This document shows, piece after piece, positions 25,401 through 36,031 of a stretch of DNA of 64,000 bases (within the stretch, counting starts at the first letter, position 1; each line of letters opens with the position of its first letter). The notes under the pieces are model-generated. The model worked only from the letters and a program-made list of their open reading frames with translations, made no database searches and was not told the origin of the DNA. The position numbers and the translations under genes were made by a program. This DNA comes from Hysterangium stoloniferum. Lineage: Eukaryota; Basidiomycota; Agaricomycetes; Hysterangiales; Hysterangiaceae. The stretch lies in assembly GCA_015178975.1 (NCBI GenBank), contig WHVD01000129.1, positions 175,347 through 239,346 of the forward strand, read 5' to 3'.

Positions 25401-25960
25401 TCTTAAAAGAACATACTCCATGATTCACAATATTTTTAAGGCCCAAGAGAGGTTCAAAATGCGCAAGTTCTCATTGATGGATGTACCATTAGTTTACATA
25501 AGTGTATCGCTAAAACTTATAGGCTTTTTTATTTAAAAAAAGAATATTCGCTCTTAGCATTACTCGTGAGTTTGCATAATAAGACGGAATCACAACATCT
25601 GCATGACCATAACACCATGGGAAAGCTAGGACGCGAGTGAGGTGGTGCGTGAGTGCGCGTTTGTGACTCCATAGATATAGCGATGGTCTTGTAATAGGAA
25701 ATTTACACATCTGATTACATCTTGTTAGTAAGTAAAAAAGAGAGCAAATGTACAACTTACTTGTTGGTTATTTTGAAGTTTGTTTAATAGAGCAAAGTTA
25801 GGTATAGTTCATTTGGCTTTGACCATGATGAAAGGGATGTGACATGGAACAATGAAAAATAATTTAGGTTCATACAGTAAGACTGTCGGAGTTTCAATTT
25901 CTGGCAGATCACTATCAGAGCTTAACATTTTTTGTATAAGTATGACCAGAGCCGAAGAGC
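25401..25960. other. AT-rich stretch, nothing recognised
   Basis: No supported gene, RNA or element terminus was seen. Reading frames are short. Confidence 0.4.
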
Positions 25961-26001
25961 TGTACCTCAGTTGATTCTTACTTCATGTCAACTGAGGTAC
26001 A
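25961..26001. repeat. Perfect 14-bp inverted repeat
   Basis: TGTACCTCAGTTGA at 25961-25974 is followed by a 13-base loop and its exact reverse complement at 25988-26001. It could form a hairpin. No neighbouring gene explains it. Confidence 0.8.
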
Positions 26002-26100
26002 TGGCCATATATTTGTTCACTATTACAACTATATTAATCTTGCCATTCTTTGTAGATACAATTTCTTGTTATACATAGTATTTAAATCTATGCAAATGTA

Positions 26101-26187
26101 TGTATGCTCTCTCAGAGCCTCTGAATTTATATACACTCTCTCAGAGCCTCTGAATGTATATGTGCTTCTCTCAGAGCCTCTGGGAGC
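26101..26187. repeat. Short tandem repeat, 3 copies of ~28 bp
   Basis: Three imperfect copies share the core CTCTCAGAGCCTCTG and alternate with TATA-like spacers. Confidence 0.7.
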
Positions 26188-26285
26188 TAGCACCTATCCT
26201 CTACAGCCAAAAAAGGGATGGGAGCAAACTGGAGCAAACCGGAGCATGGCCGGCAGCTCCAGCGGCTAAACCACTTTACTGATGT

Positions 26286-26520
26286 AGGGGTCAGGACTTG
26301 GCTTCAGCTAATGTGCTGTGCTGCTATGCAAATGCTCAGGTGTCCTTAATTTCAGAAGGCAGATGTGTGACAGAAAACTTACAGATATTCAGAGTTGCAA
26401 AGAGTTCTGAATATTGAGCATACAGAAAGAGAAGAGGACTAAGATAACTAAGTCAATATCAGATCTAAGGTGTAAGTACAAATGCACAGGACTAATATAG
26501 GCTTTCCAAATAGGTGGGTC
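26286..26520 (-). mobile_element. LTR family B fragment
   Basis: The reverse complement of the 3' part of the LTR at 19438-20020, including the shared motif at 26300-26318 and the string around TTCAGAGTT and TCAGATC. Both ends are lost. Confidence 0.6.
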
Positions 26521-27244
26521 CAGGTCACACAAGTTGATAGGACCATGGTGTATTGCTCAATGAACTAGCGAACAGTCTACATGATGGGCAGTGTACAGTA
26601 AGGAAAGAGAAGGAAAAATCCCTAGGCTATATATGCCGCAATCATGTGGTAATAGAATCTAAAAAGGGAAGACAAAAGGCGAATGGAACAAAAGGCGAAC
26701 GCAAACAATAGTGGATGCGTAAGACTGGGGCGCCAGGCTTACAGTTACACGGTATCGGCTTGGGGATTTCAGGCGTCTTCGCTACAACCGCACACCCGCA
26801 TGCCGAAACTCGCTATGAAACCAGTTTTAAATTTAATCTTCGTCACATAGTGACACGAGACGACATTCTCCTCAACGAACCATGGCATGTATCTGAACAC
26901 CCTCTCGTGTGTTAGATGGAAGACATTCACAAATTACTTACCTGCGAGCCAGTTATCCAAATCTGTAAGCTCCGCATTAGATACTATAGAATTTGAGTTG
27001 AGAAACGGCCGAAAGAGCCTGAAAGTGTATTTGTCAAGTTACACAAGGATTAAATTGAAGTTATCTGTGGACATGACAACAGTATCAAGACAATTGGCGT
27101 TAGGAACACTGTGTACTAGACTGAACATGTGTCGACATCGCATAATGGGAAGAAAATAGTGAGAAAACAAAGAAGAAAAGGTGTATCATAGAATGTCCTC
27201 AACGGGGAGCCGCTGGAGATGACGTTAAATTGATAGCCTAATAC
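26521..27244. other. Intergenic region, nothing recognised
   Basis: Lies downstream of the kinase-like gene. Only short unsupported frames are present. Confidence 0.4.
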
Positions 27245-28334
27245 TCAAATGTCATGGTCTGATTGGTATTTACGATGTCGCAGCAACCGTCGCTGTTCGC
27301 GTGGCTGTTTTAACACCGTTATACTATCAGAAGTAGTACCAGATCCAAATGGAAAGTAAACACTGACCAACCTATAATTCATGATCGACCAAATATGTGA
27401 CATCTCGAAGGTAGAGCGAAATATGATCCATTGGGAGTCCATCACTTCAGGGGGGAAAGTATGAGCACTTTCGAAGTCAATCTGAAACCTCGTTAGACTC
27501 TCGAATGTGCGTGAGTAATATGATTTTACCCAGATCGTTTTGCCATCAGGACGAACGAGTATGTTTAGCGTCCGGATGTCCTTATGAATTATTCCAACGG
27601 AATGGATTCGATCTAGAGCCTCAATCACAGCGGGAGCCATGTGAGGGGTATAATTCTCCGCAGAAAGGGGCACAGCATCTTCAATATACTCTAAAAGTAG
27701 GGCTCGAGGTGGCAGCTCATCTTCTGGCAGCTCAGCTTCCCACATACTCGGGTGGCGTCTCACCTGAACCGCAGCACCATCCTGTAGCTCGGAAGCGAAA
27801 TCGTACCAGCCATAACAATGAGGCACCAGTCCCTCATCGCAGAAGCCATGATGAGTAAGATTCGAATATGCCACAAGCTCGAGAGCGAACCCATCAAGCC
27901 TGGTATCCCTGTATATGGCTGGAACCTGATACTATGAATCCAGAAAATTTTCATCTAAATTCCACGAACTTTCCACTTGAACTTACCAGTTTCAAAATGG
28001 CCAATTTCTCGATGCCGTTAACTTTCGTATGTATTTTCATTACTAGTGTGGTTTCCTTCGTTTCATACTTCTCAACAACACTATACTCCAAGAAATCCAA
28101 CTGTGGAATGCAGGAGAAAGACGGACTCGTTAATACCCATGTGATCCACCTGGGCTCAATAATTTGTAGATGCCTCCATTTCCAAGGATCAGAACGGAAA
28201 AAATCCTTGTCTTCCTCCTCGCTGCTAGCATCATTCATCATGCTGAGAGATAGAGTGCAAGTACGAAGTGCTAGCGTGACAGGTAACGTAATATTCCCAC
28301 GCTCTGAACAATAAAACCACCCTATTGGCAACAA
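27245..28334 (-). CDS. Protein-kinase-like domain protein
   Basis: Two or more introns. The first exon runs down from 28334 (or from the Met at 28241, MMNDASSEEEDKDF) to 27966. A 40-bp intron (27926-27965) joins SSGKF to VPAIYRDTRLDGFALEL. A second intron (27482-27529) joins DGKTIW to IDFESAHTFPPEV. The protein shows kinase-fold landmarks: the E-rich helix ELVAYSNLTHHGFCDEGLVP, the hinge-like PPRALLLEYIEDAVPLS, the catalytic loop IIHKDIRTLNIL and the DFE in place of DFG. This matches the large Agaricomycete group of small kinase-like or aminoglycoside-phosphotransferase-like proteins of unknown substrate. The C-terminus after PPEV may contain another intron, so the last ~60 residues are uncertain. 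It is the only host-type gene within the repeat block. Confidence 0.65.
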
Positions 28335-28483
28335 TTTTCAGGCGAATACATTATAGCACAGCATTTTACGGTCTATACCAAATACGAGGAACTCGAATTC
28401 CCTAAATATTATAAAGTATTTTATTTTTATTTTTTGAGTTCTAGCAAGATTATAAATTTACCATAATTTCTTCGACAAAGAAT

Positions 28484-28935
28484 ACGGGGGCCCCCGCCAC
28501 GTCCACACACGCATCATCCAAACCATCACTGGCCATGGATTCCTCGGCGCCTACTACCACTGCTTCCTCCCCGCCCTCCCCACCACCTGCCCCTGTGGCG
28601 AAACCGACATGCAATCTCACCTCCACATCCTTTCCGAGTGCCCCCTTTACGAGGAGCACCGCCATCTCCTCCAGGCCGCCTCTCAAGACTTGTCACTCCC
28701 CATCATCCTCGGCACACAAGGGCCTTGAAGCCCTAGCCGAGTTCATTGCCGCTCAGACGCTTTCCGGAAGACCTAATCACCCCCGCCCTGCATTAGACCC
28801 TCCCACATATCCCAACCCGCTGCATTCACATCCCACCTTTTCTCTACCGACCGTTAGGGTAGTTCTCTCCCCAACCGCTATGTATCTTCGTTATGCGATG
28901 CGGTATATAAATGTATTAAAAAAAAAAAAAAAAGG
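28484..28935 (+). mobile_element. LINE 3' fragment, 5'-truncated, with poly-A tail
   Basis: The reading CPCGETDMQSHLHILSECPL followed by YEEHRHLLQAA is the C-terminal CCHC zinc region found after the reverse transcriptase of fungal LINEs. It continues LSLPIILGTQ and, after a 1-nt frameshift, GLEALAEFIAAQTLSG. It ends TATAAATGTATT plus about 16 A residues (to 28935). The 5' truncation and poly-A tail are typical of LINE insertion. No clear target duplication was found. Confidence 0.78.
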
Positions 28936-29800
28936 TGCAGCATGTGACATGGGGTATCACGCGACCCTCACGTGACCCCGAGTTAGATATGTGACGAGTG
29001 AGTTCATCTATACCGGGTTTGAGCAAACTAAGGATGACTTTTGTACCATTTTCTGTTGTGTAATAGCTAACGCCTGGGTGGTCTATATGGTGGGCTTTCT
29101 GTGATAGTGTGAGAGTCCAATCAGAAAGCAACTTAAGACCATTCAAGTTCCGAGTCACAGTCACAGTCACAGTCACTCAATCACATATATACTTTAACAG
29201 TAGTGGGCTTGGGTTATGACAGACTTGGCACTGGGCCTGCCTTACTGTCAGTGTAGACTATTAGAATTTTCCGATCAGTTTGTTTCACATCTTTTTTACT
29301 TGTTGTTAGGGGCTCTACTCATTATCATAAATAGGTAGATCCCTCATATGGTTATGGTAGTCTCTTTCAAATAGGAACCTAGTCCTACTCATTTTGTTCC
29401 CTTTTGCAAGAGCTCACTGAGGGATTAAGCTACTCTTCCTGGAGCTGAACCCTTACACTTTTTGAGTATTTTGTTTCCTATTTCACATTCTTTTATTTTC
29501 TCTACTAGTGGACTGATCACCCACTAGGTTTTACTACATGCACATATAAATCAACATAAACATTCTTGTTCAAGATGTCTGAGTTTAATCAACCATTCAC
29601 TTGCCAAGGCACAGTCTGAAGTGTGATCCCCATTTGGAGCAAGAGAATTGTTCGATGATGGGTGGCTGTTGATAACTTTGATAATCCAGCTCTTGATTCT
29701 ATAAGTAATACTTCTTTGCCTTCACATGCTATGGGCACCAAACCTCTACACTCTGCACAGGCAGGGAAGGGGAGGAGGATGGACTGTGATGTGGAGATGG
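28936..29800. other. Repeat-like DNA, nothing recognised
   Basis: Includes a short GTCACA-rich microsatellite near 29153-29178. There is no supported gene. The compositional style resembles the flanking retroelement relics. Confidence 0.4.
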
Positions 29801-30990
29801 AAGGGTATCACAAGCTACCTCTGATTCTTTGATGGCCATTCTAAGTGGAAGCAATGGCACCCCTATGGGTGACACCTTGAGAAATGACTCAGTGGAGAGT
29901 GTGGAGCAGAGAACCCTTTTTCCCACTTCCAATGAGTATGCAAGCACCCAGATTTCCCTCTATAACTGGACACATCAGTATGGCCTTCTGCACCAGAAGA
30001 GATTGCCTCTCTGTGAAAGACTTTCCAAATGAAGCATCAATCCACAAAACCTCTCATTTGTCCTCAGTCACTCTATTTCCCAGAGTGGTTTGAGGTGGGG
30101 GGTGGCAGTAATGAAGAAGAAAGCAGGGAGGAGACAGCCGAGATGATGGTTCTAGAATGCAGCCCAGCTAAAGTGTTTAGATGGGCAGATAGTTCTGATT
30201 CCAATGAGGATCCATTGGGGCTGCTGCCTAGGACATGGACCTTACAGACATATTGAGTCCATGGGGGATTAAAGGGTCAGGATGTCCAGCAGCTAGACCT
30301 AAGCTGTCAGTAAACCTAAGCACTATTGTCATTGAGGTAAATGATAATGAAGCTATGTCTGCTATACTTGAGCCTGCAAGCACTGATAGATTGAGACCAG
30401 AAGGATCATCTCTGTCCACTAAGGGGAAGGTGTGAATGGAGGGTATGAATCTCATGAGGGACCAGTGTAAAATGACTTCACATCCACACTGTATGGCCAG
30501 GAGGGAGAGGTAGAGTAGCAAGCCTCCATGGGATCCACAGTCCATGAGGGTGACTAGCTGATATGTGAGAGAATCCTTGCAAGTACCCAAGGGTGAGTAC
30601 TTTGCAGTATGAGGGTGGGGGGAGTTCAGACCACCATTTGATTCAAGCAGCCTATCCAGTAGTGATAAATCAGATGATTCAGAAAGTAGTACAACTGATT
30701 TGTCAGTCAGTAGAAGGAGCACAGACTCACCTGATTCAAGGTCTGGGTCAGAAAATGCTACCAGACATCATTCAGACACAGAGCAGAGGAAGACTAGAAA
30801 GAAAACCTCACCCAGCTCTAAATGAATAAGATATGAAAAGCACAAATGGTCAATGGCTGATGCTAAGCAGACTAAAAAACTATTAGCTGGAGTAAAGACA
30901 AAGCAAGCTGTGGTATATAATGGCATAGCTGATATTGACATCTTGGAAGCCTTTGTCTATTCATATGATCTCTGGGCAGAAATTAATGAG

Positions 30991-31838
30991 TGTTAAGGAG
31001 TGCACGGAGCTTAGTGGAGGGTTCCAGGGAACCTGTGGGAAAGCTGGTAGGACTTGGCTTCAGCTTATAGGCTGCACCCTCGCGAGATCGTGTTGTCCAA
31101 TTTCAGACAGGTGGACAGGAAACCCAGGAGTCTGGGGGGACAGACGATAGGTCGAGAGTCAGGGAGGCTGACAGTGGGAAAGCTGCGGAGGTCGAGAGGT
31201 GATGAGTCGGAGGTCGAGTGATGATAAGTCAGAGGATAAGCGATAGGAGAGTTGGAGCCTGTGGGCTCCGGCAAGGATGAAGTGGTATTCTCAGAGAGGA
31301 GTTTAGAGTGGGAAATCTAAGCTGATTTTCTGACTGGATTGTATGTACAACATCTGCCAGACTATATAGACTGTGGAATGTATAACATACCAAATCCAGT
31401 AATAATGAAATCTAAACTAGCAAACATGAAACAAGATAAGTAAACACCAGATTTGGTGTTAGGAACGGAATGGAGTGGAGTGGAGTCTGAAATGTGACAG
31501 GTCATGAGACCATAAATGGGAACAGGGTGGGAGCAGAGTCTAAAATGTGACAGATCATATGTCCATAACAGGAACAGGGCTCAGTTAGAGAGCTGATGGG
31601 TTTTCTGAGTGGAGTCCGGTGACTGGTATGTAGGACAGGGTTGGAGATAGACAGGAGATGATGTGCATGGGTCCCGGTGGGTATTCTGGTGACTGGTTCA
31701 TAAGACAATGAAGGTCAGTGTGGACAGGATCGACATCTGGGTCCTGGCAGGTATTCCAGTTAACTGAAAATGGTGTATCTAGAGTGCAGGTGCATACAGG
31801 TTGGTGTTTGGAGTCCGGTGGGAGTTCCAGTTGTAACA
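30991..31838 (-). mobile_element. Solo LTR, family A-like (848 bp), decayed
   Basis: Begins TGTTAAGGAG and ends GTTGTAACA, with the target duplication ATGAG at 30986-30990 and 31839-31843. It is similar to 41239-42038 and 59339-60159 on the same strand, but with many more transitions. It contains the shared LTR motif at 31056-31075. It is inserted in the gag relic. Confidence 0.9.
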
Positions 31839-32397
31839 ATGAGTGAGATCATAAATGGGCTGTTAAGCTAATCATTTACTTCCTGGATGGCAAGGCTAGC
31901 TCATTCTATATGAAACATGTGGCCTTGAGCCAGAAAAGGTGGACACTCAAAGCCATTTATGATGGACTTTTTGACTACTGCTTTCCAGCAGATTATAAGC
32001 TGAGGTTATGGAAATGATTGACCTCATCCAGGCATGGAAATTGTTTTTGTGATTTTGCATGAGATGTGGAGAATAGTGCTACACATTTCCCTGATATGCA
32101 AGAGCATCAGCTTAAACAGATTGTGTGGGATGGGGTGCACAACTATATCAAAGAAAAGTGGTTGGATAATGGATTAAATCCAGACAACACTTCATGGAAG
32201 TGACTTATTAAAACTGCAACATGATTTGAAGCTGCTCAAGAGTTCCATTGGGCAGAAAAGAGATGAAAGGAAGCCCCTTCATTTAGATTATCCTGATCAT
32301 GGCTATAACAGAGTGAACATACAAGTCAGACAGCAGGATGGGCTAATGGTATGAGACACAATCTTCATCCTTCCACATCTGCAGGATTGGGTGGAAC

Positions 32398-33048
32398 TGT
32401 CAGGATCCTCACCCATTCAGGCCCCTACAACTTGGCTTTGCCTTGATAACCTGTCTAGGACCCTGACATTATTGCCTCAGGATCTGGAGCCACCACCTTG
32501 GGACCCTGACACTTGGCTCATATTGTTATCCCCATCTTACAGCCCCTGCAGCTTGTTTGTGCCCTTGTAACCCTCTGGCAGACCAACATTGGAACCCCCA
32601 GAACATGGTACCACTGCCACAGCACCCCTGATACTCATTTATAGTATAACTCCCATCCCATTCCATCTCCACTCCAACCATTCCTCCATTTCCATCTCCA
32701 TGTATGTTTTGTTTGCCACCTAGTATTGTTTTCTTAGTATCATACATTAATCTCTATCTCTCTCCACCTCGTCATCACCTCCCTGTGATCCATCCCACAT
32801 CTCACTTCTTTGATCAGCCTTCTGATCACCTGTCTCAATGTAGTATAAAGATCCTTCCATGTATACTACAATTCTTCAGTTTGAAACTCGACCTAGATTA
32901 CCACCTTTTTTGTTTAAGACCTCTTACATTCTTCTTAATACTCTTCACTTTACAACTCTTAGTATTTTCAGACCTCCTGATTAGTACCATTCACTATTTT
33001 CAGACCTCCAAAAGCATCCCCTTTTCCCCCCTTGCTTAGATCTTAACA
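32398..33048 (+). mobile_element. Solo LTR, family C (651 bp)
   Basis: Starts TGTCAGGATCC and ends CTTAACA, with the target duplication GGAAC at 32393-32397 and 33049-33053. It is inserted in the gag relic and is full length for the family. Confidence 0.9.
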
Positions 33049-33134
33049 GGAACAGGAACCACCACTAAAGTGTAGCAGTCTAAATTGAGTTGAACAGAGA
33101 TGAACCAACTCTGGGCAGAGGGGCAGTGTTTTAT

Positions 33135-33160
33135 ACAGTAGGCAACAAAACCATTCAGAT
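33135..33160. mobile_element. Isolated Tc1-type element end
   Basis: TACAGTAGGCAACAAAACC is identical to the outer terminus of the Tc1 element at 54488-56129 including its TA. No partner end was found nearby, so this is a remnant. Confidence 0.55.
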
Positions 33161-33283
33161 GTTTCTTTGTTTTGAAAAGATCCTTTAGCATTAGCCCAAA
33201 ATAAATTCTAAAAAATCTGAATAAATTAGCATCATCCATATAAATGAATTTTTCTTGGTGGGTTGTGGGCGCGAAATGATGCC

Positions 33284-33390
33284 GGAAAATCCCAGTAAGG
33301 CAGGTAAAAGATACCATCAAGAAATCCCAATAAGGCAGGTAAAAGGTACCATCAAGAAATTCCAATAAGGCAGGTAAAAGGTACCATCAA
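33284..33390. repeat. 35-bp tandem repeat, 3 copies
   Basis: Three near-identical units contain AAGGCAGGTAAAAG and TACCATCAAG. Confidence 0.75.
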
Positions 33391-33407
33391 TTAGCACCAT
33401 GAATGTG

Positions 33408-33525
33408 TCAGCATGGGAGCATTTCTGCACTTGCAGGAGTATTTAATGACCCACGGGAGTATTTTGTACTGCTGCGGGAGCTTTGTGATGCTGTGGGAGC
33501 TTTGTGATGTCATGGGAGTACTGGA
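33408..33525 (+). repeat. Repeat flanking the Helitron gene, left copy
   Basis: Starts TCAGCATGGGA and is rich in GGGAGCTTT/GGGAGTATTTT blocks. The same kind of sequence in direct orientation lies at 46691-46805, beyond the other end of the Helitron gene. Confidence 0.55.
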
Positions 33526-33949
33526 TGCTTACTGTCAAACCTCGAGGCTGCCACTCTTTCTCCCTTCCCCCCTCTCACCCAGCCCTCTCCTCCTAAAGGT
33601 TGGCATCTGGAATTATTTCTCAAAATATTAGACCTTATCAAGGTGTGTTGAGGACTGTATTTACTCCTATTTAATTTCACTTTGTTAACAAATTAAATAT
33701 TTATTGTCATGATATCATGCTGACAGAATCTGCCTCCCTTCTGGCCCTCTACTTCCCATATTAGGGTGGATCTTCTCTGAGGTATATCTGGATGTTTGGG
33801 GCTACATCAAAGGTGTGGTGAGCCTCTACTTATTATTAATCAATTTTCGCTTTTTTTAATGATTAAATATTTTATTTTCAGTTAAATTGCTCTGTCTCAG
33901 TAGTTCTTCTCATTTATAATTTTTAGATCCACAGTCTGAAGGCTTCTCT

Positions 33950-34570
33950 ATAATCCCAGGTGTTTTGGGCTTTCTCATGTTGTTTTAAATTATTAATATT
34001 TTATTTTCCCCTTTTTTGGGCTATTGTAGACCTATTTGTCTCAATTTCTTTTCCCTGGCACTTCCCACTGCATTTTTGAGTACTCTCTGTGAGTATAAGT
34101 GAGATATTGAAGGTGAGTCCTGTCCCTGTAATTAACCTTACTTTTCTTTGCTCAAGAATTATTTATACAGTGAAATTGATCTATTCTGTGGCCTTTTAGG
34201 TTTATTGTTGTTTCTATTTCTCCTGGGAGATATAAAACACCTCCAGGTCAGTATTGATACCTTCTCTCATGTTGTTTTAAATTATTTATGCTTTATTCTT
34301 TGTGTTTTTGGACTATTTTAGACATATTTGTCTGAATTCTTTTGCCCTAACATTCTCCATTGCTTTTGTGAGTACTCCCTGTGAGTATAAGGGGAGTATT
34401 GAAGGTGTGTCCTGTCCCTGTATTTAATTTCACCTTTTTTTGCTTAAGAATAATTTAGATAGTTGACTTTGACCTATTGTGTGGCCTTTTGGCTTTATTA
34501 CTATTTCTATCCCCTCTGGGAGATATAAATCTCGGTATTCATACTTTGTCTCACATTGTGAAAAAATATT
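33950..34570 (+). repeat. T-rich tandem duplication, two units of ~300 bp
   Basis: Two imperfect units share CTCATGTTGTTTTAAATTAT, CCTGTGAGTATAAG and GGAGATATAAA blocks. They lie directly upstream of the Helitron gene and may be its leader. Confidence 0.6.
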
Positions 34571-34881
34571 TATACTTTATTTTTCACATTTTTGACTGAT
34601 TTTAGCCCAATTCATTTGGACTCTCTTCCTCTCTTCTCTTTCCTTCTCTTTTACAGGTTTTCTGTCTCTGCTGCTGCTACCTTGGTTTGAATTATTATGG
34701 ATCAAACACCTGAGCATGATCAGGAAGAGGAGCAAAGGCAGCATAGAGAACAATTGCAAATGACATCTCCATCTGACCACCATCGACATTTAGTTGTGCA
34801 TAATTATGCTATACCACCCCCTCCTCAACCATTCCCATTTCACCCTGGTGGTGCAGATCAATCTGATGATCCATTTTTGGT

Positions 34882-35292
34882 AGGTGGCTCTGCTGCAGGT
34901 GGTTCTGCTGCAGGTGGTTCTGCTGCAGGTGGTTCTGCTGCAGGTGGTTCTGCTGCAGGTGGTTCTGCTGCAGGTGGTTCTGCTGCAGGTGGTTCTGCTG
35001 CAGGTGGTTCTGCTGCAGGTGGTTCTGCTGCAGGTGGTTCTGCTGCAGGTGGTTCTGCTGCAGGTGGTTCTGCTGCAGGTGGTTCTGCTGCAGGTGGTTC
35101 TGCTGCAGGTGGTTCTGCTGCAGGTGGTTCTGCTGCAGGTGGTTCTGCTGCAGGTGGTTCTGCTGCTGCAGGTGGTTCTGCTGCAGGTGGTTCTGCTGCA
35201 GGTGGTTCTGCTGCAGGTGGTTCTGCTGCAGGTGGTTCTGCTGCAGGTGGTTCTGCTGCAGGTGGTTCTGCTGCAGGTGGTTCTGCTGCAGG
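34882..35292 (+). repeat. 15-bp coding minisatellite, about 27 copies of SAAGG
   Basis: The unit GGTGGTTCTGCTGCA repeats nearly without error and encodes Ser-Ala-Ala-Gly-Gly in frame with the Helitron protein. One unit has an extra GCT codon near 35161. The lack of decay compared with the rest of the gene suggests recent expansion. Confidence 0.95.
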
Positions 35293-36031
35293 TGACTCTA
35301 CTACAGTTGTTGGCTCTGCTATAGTTGGCTCTGATGCAGTGGCTGACCTACATCATCAGTATAATGCTTTGCCACCATTACAACCTCCTCAGCGGTATCG
35401 TGTACAGGAAAATGCATCTGTTCAACTGGAGCAACCAATTTTGCAGTTAGCACCATATATACAACAGGGTCATCAACAGACAAATGTACCCATTCAGCCA
35501 CAGGTACCAATTGCCCAAGTAGCACCAGCCCAGCATGGTCGTCCATCTGCACCACTGCACCATCACCATTCACCTATGAATGCAGTTTTACAATTCCAGG
35601 CACCAATTGCCCAATTAGCACTAGCCCAGCACAGTCATCCATCTGTACCACTGCACCATCATCATCCACCTATTGATGTACTTCCACAACCCCAGGCACC
35701 AATTGCCCAAGTAGCACCAGCCCAGTGTGGTTGTCCATCTGCACCACTGCACCATCATCATCCACCTATTAATGCACTTCCACAACTCCAAGCACAAGAA
35801 CCCATATGGCAGTTAGCACCTCCACACCATGACCATCAACCACTACAGCTGGCCTTACCTCCTGCCATGCCCCCACCACCTGTCATCCCCCCACTACCAG
35901 CCATTCCACCACCCCAGCCATTCCACAGCCTGCAGCTATGCCTCCACCTCCACCTCCACCTGTTGCACATTTACCAATTGGATGGAAACCAGTTGTGGAG
36001 GCCAGGTTTCCAAGACATGACTTGGGACATA

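Larger units (their letters stand above)
29820..33100 (+). pseudogene. Ty3/gypsy gag relic interrupted by two solo LTRs
   Basis: The gag-like reading is clearest around the first LTR: KTKQAVVYNGIADIDILEAF, SYDLWAEINE, then, after removal of the LTR at 30991-31838, DHKWAVKLIIYFLDGKASSF, YMKHVALSQKRWTLKAIYDG and LFDYCFPADYKLRL. This matches the retrotransposon gag domain of Agaricomycete gypsy elements. A second LTR (32398-33048) sits in the following LGGTGTTTK linker. Many stops are present and no pol remains on this side. Confidence 0.68.

Noticed and set aside
34884-35324. Second-frame Val-Leu-Leu-Gln repeat protein
   Set aside because: It is the shifted reading of the SAAGG-coding minisatellite in the Helitron gene.
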